From CAZWVI01 sp964637165 (GTDB taxonomy: Bacteria > Planctomycetota > UBA1135): a stretch of DNA of 20,620 nt. Below, one piece after another: positions 15,973 through 20,620 of the stretch; position 1 is the stretch's first letter, and the number at the start of each line of letters is the position of its first letter. Made by a program: the position numbers and the translations under genes. Under the pieces are notes generated by a model. That model ran no database searches and was not told the origin of the DNA. It worked only from the letters and a program-made list of their open reading frames with translations. The stretch covers positions 1-20,620 of the forward strand of contig CAZWVI010000030.1 in the NCBI GenBank assembly GCA_964637165.1. Direction: 5' to 3'.

Positions 15973-17337
15973 TTAGTAGAAAAGGCGCGTGTTGTAGCGC
16001 TTTAAGACCAAAGGACGAAGTTCGTTGTGCATGCCGCGCCGCACTTGGGTGCGGAACTCGCTTTGGCCTGGGCGCGGGCGTATTTGGTGGCAAATAACAA
16101 TTGCCATGCCCTCGCCGAATCTGATCGGCGCCGAAATTTCGCCGGGCGCAAGAGAGAAGGCCGCCAGCAAGATGTTGTTGTCGATAACGCCTGGTTCAGC
16201 TCGGTGGACCCAACCCAAACGACCATCGTTGGGACGACTTGGTTCGTGCTCGGAAAGTTCGCTAGCTAGCCGCGCGAAATCATCGGCCGAGTTTATTTCT
16301 AAAAGATATGAGTCAAGCTCGTGCTTAGCGTCGGCGAAATCTAAATCTAGCGGATCAACTTTTTCTTCGACAGCGTGTAACATTAACCAGGAAATTTCGC
16401 GTGCTTCGCCGTATTGTAAATCGAATTGAGTTAACTCTTCTTGACTGCGGGTGGAAAACCATTCGTCATCAAATTCCATTTCACTAAACATGCGCAAATA
16501 TCCGGCCGCGCGCAATTCGCGCCCGTGGCGTACGGTTTCAATGCTTGAGCCTTGACTACTTAGTAATTTTTCATAGGTCATTCCCGCAAAGGCCGGATTT
16601 TCGGCCACCCGCTTACGGCGCCAAGCAATTTCCAATTCCAAGATTGCTTCACTCAAAATAACTTTGTTTTCACGTGCCCATTGAAGAAGTTGTTCTTCCA
16701 GCACAATTTGAGTTAGGTATTCCTTTAGACGCAAAGCCGGGAGAGCCGCGCGAATTACCGCGCCCAACTCAGGTAAGCTCACTCGATAGGGTGGTGCATC
16801 AATTGCATACCCTTCTGGCGGTGCCAAGGACGCGGACATTAATTCTTCAACGCGATTTTTGCTCCAGGCAGACAACTGCTCGGGAGTGGGCTTAGCTCCG
16901 GCCGGCATCTTTAGTGCTCGGCGCACTAGCTCGTCATGCAGTAGCGAACCGCGCATTAGATTTGCGAATTCTTCCTCACTCATGCGCCGCTCGCGGAGCG
17001 CCTCCTTAAGTTCGATGCCAGCTGCTTTTGCTTGAGCATGCGCTTCGCCAATCAATGCGTCGAGCTCGGCTTGATTTACTTCAATACCCTGCAGCTGGGA
17101 TTCATTTTCAACCAGCTGAATTTGCAATAGGTGTTGCAAAGCTTGTTGTCCGAGCATTTTGCCGCGAAAATTACGACCCAAAAAACGTTCAAAGCGCGGA
17201 AAATCAATTTGCCCACCACTCCAGCTGGCAGCTATTTCATGCGCTAGTTTAGCGGATGGGAGCGGGTCGATTGGAGCGTCTTGCGGCTGTGGAACAGCGC
17301 AAATTAGGCTAAAGCCGAGGAGGGCGGGGACAAGCAT
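15973..17337 (-). CDS. SurA-like exported peptidyl-prolyl isomerase (parvulin type)
   Basis: The 454-residue protein has an N-terminal signal peptide (LVPALLGFSLICAVP). A first helical chaperone module spans about 44-143 and a second of similar pattern about 185-285. The parvulin rotamase domain (about 313-420) includes ADDFARLASELSEHEPS, GRLGWVHRAEPG and LLAAFSLAPGEISAPIRFGE. SurA-type proteins bind unfolded outer-membrane or secreted proteins and isomerise proline bonds. The two helical modules look like an internal duplication of a SurA_N-like unit, which differs from the single such unit in E. coli SurA. The gene starts 18 nt after the Clp-type ATPase stop on the same strand, so the two form a likely proteostasis operon acting on opposite sides of the membrane. 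The parvulin domain is clear; the exact orthology is less so. Confidence 0.87.
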   Translation of the reverse strand: MLVPALLGFSLICAVPQPQDAPIDPLPSAKLAHEIAASWSGGQIDFPRFERFLGRNFRGKMLGQQALQHLLQIQLVENESQLQGIEVNQAELDALIGEAHAQAKAAGIELKEALRERRMSEEEFANLMRGSLLHDELVRRALKMPAGAKPTPEQLSAWSKNRVEELMSASLAPPEGYAIDAPPYRVSLPELGAVIRAALPALRLKEYLTQIVLEEQLLQWARENKVILSEAILELEIAWRRKRVAENPAFAGMTYEKLLSSQGSSIETVRHGRELRAAGYLRMFSEMEFDDEWFSTRSQEELTQFDLQYGEAREISWLMLHAVEEKVDPLDLDFADAKHELDSYLLEINSADDFARLASELSEHEPSRPNDGRLGWVHRAEPGVIDNNILLAAFSLAPGEISAPIRFGEGMAIVICHQIRPRPGQSEFRTQVRRGMHNELRPLVLKRYNTRLFY

Positions 17338-17355
17338 GGTCCCACAGAATACCGC

Positions 17356-18672
17356 TTACGCGGACTTGCGTAACTTCTTGACCGCCTTCTTTTTGTTGAC
17401 CTTTAACTCGCCCTTACTCCAACTTAGTTTCAGAGCATCGCCGCGCTTCCAGGTGCCATCTAAAATTCCATCGGTGAGTTTGGCTTCAACAATTTGCGCG
17501 ACTGTGCGGCGCACTTCGCGAGCTCCGTATTCTGGGTTGAAACCGATGTCGGCAATTGACTTTGGCACTGAAACGCTCCAATCAAGACTGATGCCCGATC
17601 CGGAAACTAATTCCTCAACCTCGCGCAATTTCATTTCAGCAATGCAACCACACGAAACTAGATCTAGCGATCCAAAAATTTGTATGCCATCAAGACGGTT
17701 GAGTAATTCTGGCTTGAAGAATTGGCGCAGGGCGCGGTTGGTCAAACTGCGGAAGTCAGTTTCTTCAAGTTCACCATCGCTACCAAAACCTAACCGGTTA
17801 CTGGCCTCGGCGTAGTCAGAAGTGCCCACGTTTGATGTCATTAGCACTAATGCGTTGCTGAAGGAAACAGTTGTGCCTTTAGAATCGGTTAAGCGTCCAT
17901 CGTCTAGGATTTGCAACAACATGTTGTGCAATTTTTCGTGGCCCTTTTCAATTTCGTCAAACAATACCACGGTGTGTGGATTCTCTAGCAGAGCTTCGGT
18001 TAGGGTGCCGCCTTCATTGTGGCCTACGTAACCAGGAGGGGCACCAATTAGTTTGGCGGTTTCGTGGGGAAGCGCGAATTCAGAACAATCGATGCGGATC
18101 AATGAGTCTTCACCGAACATGTTGCGCGCCATTGCTTTGGCCAGTTCGGTTTTTCCAACACCGGTGCGGCCGACCATTAAGTAAGAACCAATTGGGCGAT
18201 TCTTATCCTTTAGTCCAACCGCAGCCTTGCGAACTGAGCGGCAAAGCGCGGCCACATGCTCATCTTGGCCAATTACTTCTTTTAATACTTTTGATTGGAG
18301 TTCGTCAGCGCGTTCACGGAAGTCATTTTCGGCTTCAGGCGAAAGTTCGCCAGCACTTGCTTCCTGAACAGCTGGAAGAGCAACAGTGTGAATTTCTAAG
18401 CGTGGGTTTACGTCTACACAAATTTGGTAGAGCAAATCTTCAGCTGCGGCGGCATCGTCTGGGTAAATTTCTTTTACCCGAGGGAGGACGTTTTCTTCTA
18501 ACCCGGCAACACAAGCCGAAACTACCAAGCCTCGGTATTCGCGACGGTCGGGGGGACCAGACGAACTTCCACGGGGCAATGACAGTGTTTCCTCATCGTT
18601 GAGAATCCGCACGCGGATGAATCCATCGATGAGGTCGAAGTACTTGTAGACGAGGCCACTTTCGTTGAGCAT
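17356..18672 (-). CDS. Hsp100/Clp-type ATPase with a single AAA+ domain
   Basis: The 438-residue protein corresponds to the second AAA+ ring of ClpA/B/C plus a new N-terminus. Residues 1-130 are not Clp_N repeats and I do not recognise them. VGRTGVGKTELAKA (167-180) is Walker A, GYVGHNEGG (214-222) the substrate-gripping pore loop, VVLFDEIEKGH (235-245) Walker B, LMTSNVGT (277-284) sensor 1, PELLNRLDG (321-329) carries arginine finger Arg326, and YGAREVRR (382-389) sensor 2. All ATPase residues are present. LGFGSD (294-299) sits where ClpA/ClpC carry the IGL/VGF motif that docks ClpP. The tail is Lys-rich. ATG at 18672 is chosen, with GGAG 12 nt upstream; the longer TTG form (18825) would overlap the divergent kinase gene and adds basic low-complexity sequence. 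No protease gene is adjacent. Confidence 0.88.
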   Translation of the reverse strand: MLNESGLVYKYFDLIDGFIRVRILNDEETLSLPRGSSSGPPDRREYRGLVVSACVAGLEENVLPRVKEIYPDDAAAAEDLLYQICVDVNPRLEIHTVALPAVQEASAGELSPEAENDFRERADELQSKVLKEVIGQDEHVAALCRSVRKAAVGLKDKNRPIGSYLMVGRTGVGKTELAKAMARNMFGEDSLIRIDCSEFALPHETAKLIGAPPGYVGHNEGGTLTEALLENPHTVVLFDEIEKGHEKLHNMLLQILDDGRLTDSKGTTVSFSNALVLMTSNVGTSDYAEASNRLGFGSDGELEETDFRSLTNRALRQFFKPELLNRLDGIQIFGSLDLVSCGCIAEMKLREVEELVSGSGISLDWSVSVPKSIADIGFNPEYGAREVRRTVAQIVEAKLTDGILDGTWKRGDALKLSWSKGELKVNKKKAVKKLRKSA

Positions 18673-18684
18673 TTTGTTCTTTTT

Positions 18685-18713
18685 CTCCAAGGCCGAGCTG
18701 TTCGGCTTTTTGG
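18685..18713 (-). promoter_or_regulatory. Leader hairpin overlapping the ribosome-binding site of the Clp-type gene
   Basis: In the minus-strand transcript GCCGA (18706-18702) pairs with TCGGC (18696-18692) around a 5-nt loop. Below an AAA/C internal loop, CCAA (18713-18710) pairs with TTGG (18690-18687). The last two G of that arm are the first two of the GGAG ribosome-binding site (18688-18685), so folding would partly hide it. On the opposite strand the upper stem is followed by five T and would look like an intrinsic terminator. The regulatory role is inferred only from pairing. Confidence 0.4.
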
Positions 18714-18726
18714 CCGGGTTTCCGGC
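18713..18726. other. Second GC-rich hairpin in the divergent leader
   Basis: GCCGG (18713-18717) and CCGGC (18722-18726) form a 5-bp all-GC stem with a 4-nt loop, immediately beside the ribosome-binding-site hairpin. The two share base 18713, so their complete forms compete by one pair. The remaining part of the 93-bp gap, up to the kinase ATG at 18766, shows no convincing promoter. The function is unknown and may be nil. Confidence 0.3.
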
Positions 18727-18765
18727 ACGCTCTTTCTTCGGCTGAATAGCCCAGGTGGCTTTAGG

Positions 18766-19785
18766 ATGTTGTCTGTGAGCGAATCCCCATCCGTTTCTGC
18801 CGCCGATCAGGAGTTCCTTGCGCAATTAGTCCACCGCGGCTTTTTGTTGCGAGCAGACGCTATTAATCTGTTGCAAAGTCCTTCTGTTAATGACTTTAGC
18901 GAAGTGGTGTCGGACCTAGTCAGGCTCACTCCTAGTCAGTTGGAGCATCTCCGCAAGACTAAATGCATGCTTGAGCCCGCAATCCCCGGCTATTCAGATT
19001 TTGCCCGAGTTGGAACCGGCGGCACCGCCGATGTCTTTCAGGCACGCCGCGCTAAGGATTTCAAACGAGTCGCACTAAAAATCCTACTGCCTGGATTACG
19101 CAAAGATCGCATTGCCGCTACTCGCTTCGTGGAGGAGGGCAAGCTGTTGCAAAAAATGCAACACCCCGCCATAGTTCGCGGTCATCGCGTCTTTAAATTC
19201 ATGGGCACCTATATTTTGGAAATGGATTTCGTGCCGGGCCGCACATTGGAAGAAGATTTAGATGAAGGCCATCAATTTGCTGAAGCCGAGGCGCTTGAAG
19301 TAATTTTGCAAAGCGCGCGCGCCCTCGAATACTTGCGCAGTGAAGGTTTGGTGCACCGCGATTTAAAGCCCGGCAACATCATGCGCAAGCCAGACGGCCA
19401 AGTAGTTTTAATTGATTTAGGTTTCGCCGGCCCACAGTCATTAGTTACAAGTGAAGGTGAAAAAAGTAAAACCACTTTAGGGACGCCGGCTTATTTGGCA
19501 CCTGAGCAAGCTATGGGCGGCGATGACCTCGATGCCCGCGCCGATATTTACTCACTGGGCGTTAGCTTTTATCACCTGGTGGTCGGTGAATTGCCATTCA
19601 GCGGGGAGAGCGATGCTGAAGTAATGCGCCAACAAATTCTCGCGGGCTTAAAGGGTGGCAAGATGAAGTCGGCTGACATCTCGCCGACCACCCATTATCT
19701 AATCGAAAAGATGATGGCCAAAGATCGCGATATCCGGTACGCAAATCCGGCCGAATTAGTGGCCGACATTGAAGCCATGCAGTGA
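18766..19785 (+). CDS. Cytoplasmic Ser/Thr protein kinase
   Basis: This is a 339-residue eukaryotic-type (Hanks) kinase with no membrane segment. Residues 1-75 form a helical region of unknown role and the kinase domain spans about 78-338. RVGTGGTADVFQAR (81-94) is the glycine loop, VALKIL (102-107) holds Lys105, and Glu124 is the likely helix-C glutamate. HRDLKPGNIM (197-206) is the catalytic loop with Asp199. The metal-binding motif is DLG (217-219) rather than DFG. GTPAYLAPEQAMGG (239-252) covers the activation-segment end and APE motif, and ADIYSLGVSFYHLV follows. All key residues are present, so it should be active; the HRD arginine suggests activation-loop phosphorylation. Typical PASTA or other sensor domains are absent. 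It is divergent from the Clp-type ATPase gene and may share regulation or substrates with it, which is speculation. Confidence 0.93.
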   Translation: MLSVSESPSVSAADQEFLAQLVHRGFLLRADAINLLQSPSVNDFSEVVSDLVRLTPSQLEHLRKTKCMLEPAIPGYSDFARVGTGGTADVFQARRAKDFKRVALKILLPGLRKDRIAATRFVEEGKLLQKMQHPAIVRGHRVFKFMGTYILEMDFVPGRTLEEDLDEGHQFAEAEALEVILQSARALEYLRSEGLVHRDLKPGNIMRKPDGQVVLIDLGFAGPQSLVTSEGEKSKTTLGTPAYLAPEQAMGGDDLDARADIYSLGVSFYHLVVGELPFSGESDAEVMRQQILAGLKGGKMKSADISPTTHYLIEKMMAKDRDIRYANPAELVADIEAMQ

Positions 19786-19802
19786 CCCACTAAATGGGGT
19801 CA
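19783..19802. terminator. Palindrome between the convergent kinase and lectin genes
   Basis: TGACCC (19783-19788) and GGGTCA (19797-19802) flank an 8-nt loop. The TGA of the left arm is the kinase stop codon, and the lectin-gene stop lies 3 nt beyond the right arm. Being symmetrical and placed between converging genes, it could end transcription both ways, though U-tracts are absent. It resembles the inverted repeat at 28-47. Confidence 0.4.
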
Positions 19803-19805
19803 GAG

Positions 19806-20620
19806 TTAGAACTTTTCGAGTTCCAATTTTAATTTCATAACTTCCATGAAGCCCCAGTCGCCGTCAATTTTCATAAAGCGCGCTTGGAAATCGTCGCGCA
19901 GTGGGAGTGCTTGCTGGCGGCGACCGCGACTAAATAATTCTAGAGCAGTTTCACCAAGCCACAAAATTGTCATACTGTGATTGGGGCCGGCGTGAAGGTC
20001 GCGCAAGGAAATTGCGCGCATAGCGCATTGATGCCACTCATTTTCCTGCCCTAAGCGTTGATGTATTTGCGATTTAATTCGATACAAAAAGGCTAAATCC
20101 CGCCATTGAGCTCCAAACCAATCTTGCGCGTCTTTTTCCAGTTCGGTGATTTGGGTCAATGCCAAAGCTAAATCAAAATGACTCTCGGCTTGAGCTAAGT
20201 GGAGTCGGTTGGATAGTTCAATTACTCCGAATATTCCTGAGGATAGATGTCTAGCGTCATTCCACAAGCCAGTGCTCTTTATTAATTGTGCGTAGTCTTC
20301 ATTGCCGTTACTATTGTTGGGCTCACCAGAATTCCAATTCGTGAAGGTTACACTTTCACCAGAAATCCATTTCCATGTTCCTTCTTGCGCTTCATCGGTA
20401 AACCCAATCCACAAGTTGTCATTCCAATTAGAAGTAATCCAGTTGTTTTCACTTACATTACGGATAGTAACTAAGTGTCCTCCAGCTGCAACGGCTTCAT
20501 TTTCAGCACCTTGCCAATTTGTATGAGTTGCATTGGTCAGAGCGTACCGATGTCCATTACTTGGATTGGTAATCCATGTGTAATTGTCTGGTCCCTGTGC
20601 AGGGACTTCATGGGGAAAGA
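19806..20620 (-). CDS. C-type lectin domain protein with helical tail, 5' end outside the window
   Basis: The reading frame is open from the right edge to a stop at 19806, giving the last 270 residues of a larger protein. Visible residues about 20-135 form a C-type lectin domain: NGHRYALTN, WQGAENEAVAAGGHLVTIRN, LWIGFTDEAQEGTWKWISGE, then WNSGEPNNSNGNEDYA and GLWNDARHL, closing with FGVIEL. EPN (99-101) and WND (119-121) are the calcium and mannose-type sugar-binding motifs of classical lectins. The domain has no cysteine, so the usual disulfides are missing. Residues 136-270 are helical, rich in Leu, Ala and Arg, and resemble TPR-like repeats without a firm match. The stop is 20 nt past the convergent kinase stop. 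A TTG at 20414 is not a real start because the domain begins before it. What lies upstream is unknown. Confidence 0.85.
   Translation of the reverse strand, partial: FPHEVPAQGPDNYTWITNPSNGHRYALTNATHTNWQGAENEAVAAGGHLVTIRNVSENNWITSNWNDNLWIGFTDEAQEGTWKWISGESVTFTNWNSGEPNNSNGNEDYAQLIKSTGLWNDARHLSSGIFGVIELSNRLHLAQAESHFDLALALTQITELEKDAQDWFGAQWRDLAFLYRIKSQIHQRLGQENEWHQCAMRAISLRDLHAGPNHSMTILWLGETALELFSRGRRQQALPLRDDFQARFMKIDGDWGFMEVMKLKLELEKF

Noticed and set aside
17159..18602. Plus-strand open frames of 218 and 208 codons (17159-17815 and 17976-18602)
   Set aside because: They lie antisense to the foldase and Clp-type ATPase genes, whose motifs are intact. Their translations are Arg/Ser/Leu-rich shadows.
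18673..18825. Extension of the Clp-type ATPase to a TTG at 18825
   Set aside because: It overlaps the divergent kinase gene and adds basic low-complexity sequence. ATG at 18672 has a GGAG upstream.
20412..20414. TTG at 20414 as start of the lectin-domain gene
   Set aside because: The lectin domain begins upstream of it and the frame stays open to the window edge, so the gene is truncated by the window.

Overview
The window is a gene-dense stretch of bacterial chromosome with 14 protein genes, the last cut by the right edge. Every gap between genes is shorter than 110 bases. I saw no tRNA, rRNA, CRISPR array or transposase. Base composition is close to balanced by eye. The gene set suggests a planctomycete or a similar metagenomic lineage. 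It includes a cytoplasmic Ser/Thr kinase, a C-type lectin domain, two large membrane-anchored proteins built of carboxypeptidase-regulatory-like repeats, a PDZ-tailed M28 peptidase and a SurA-like foldase. Few starts have a recognisable Shine-Dalgarno sequence. This lineage assignment is an inference and is only moderately secure.

Left block (53-9398, all minus strand). Read in the direction of transcription it holds a 1009-residue repeat protein, an EamA drug/metabolite transporter, an SGNH-hydrolase-like membrane protein, an MBOAT O-acyltransferase, biotin carboxylase (accC) and a sulfatase-fold exported hydrolase. Spacings are 28 nt or less and the last two genes overlap, so an operon is likely. 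The MBOAT/SGNH pair looks like a surface-glycan O-acylation unit. accC is a core lipid-synthesis gene in unusual company.

Middle block (9420-15900). A small exported protein of unknown function (plus strand) runs tail to tail into the M28-PDZ peptidase (minus strand). A second membrane-anchored repeat protein of 662 residues lies upstream of the peptidase. Divergent from it are glucose-6-phosphate isomerase and tryptophanyl-tRNA synthetase, joined by a TAATG overlap.

Right block (15973-20620). A short Hsp100/Clp-type ATPase with one AAA+ domain is followed 18 nt later by a SurA-like peptidyl-prolyl isomerase. The leader of the ATPase gene can fold into a hairpin that pairs part of its ribosome-binding site. 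Divergent from this pair, across 93 bp, is a Ser/Thr protein kinase. It converges on a partial gene encoding a cysteine-free C-type lectin domain with a helical tail.

The points most worth following up are the one-ring Clp ATPase, which carries an LGF motif where ClpP-binding Clp proteins have theirs; its leader hairpin; the transporter whose conserved N-terminus has no normal start codon; and the TGACC/GGTCA palindromes at gene ends.
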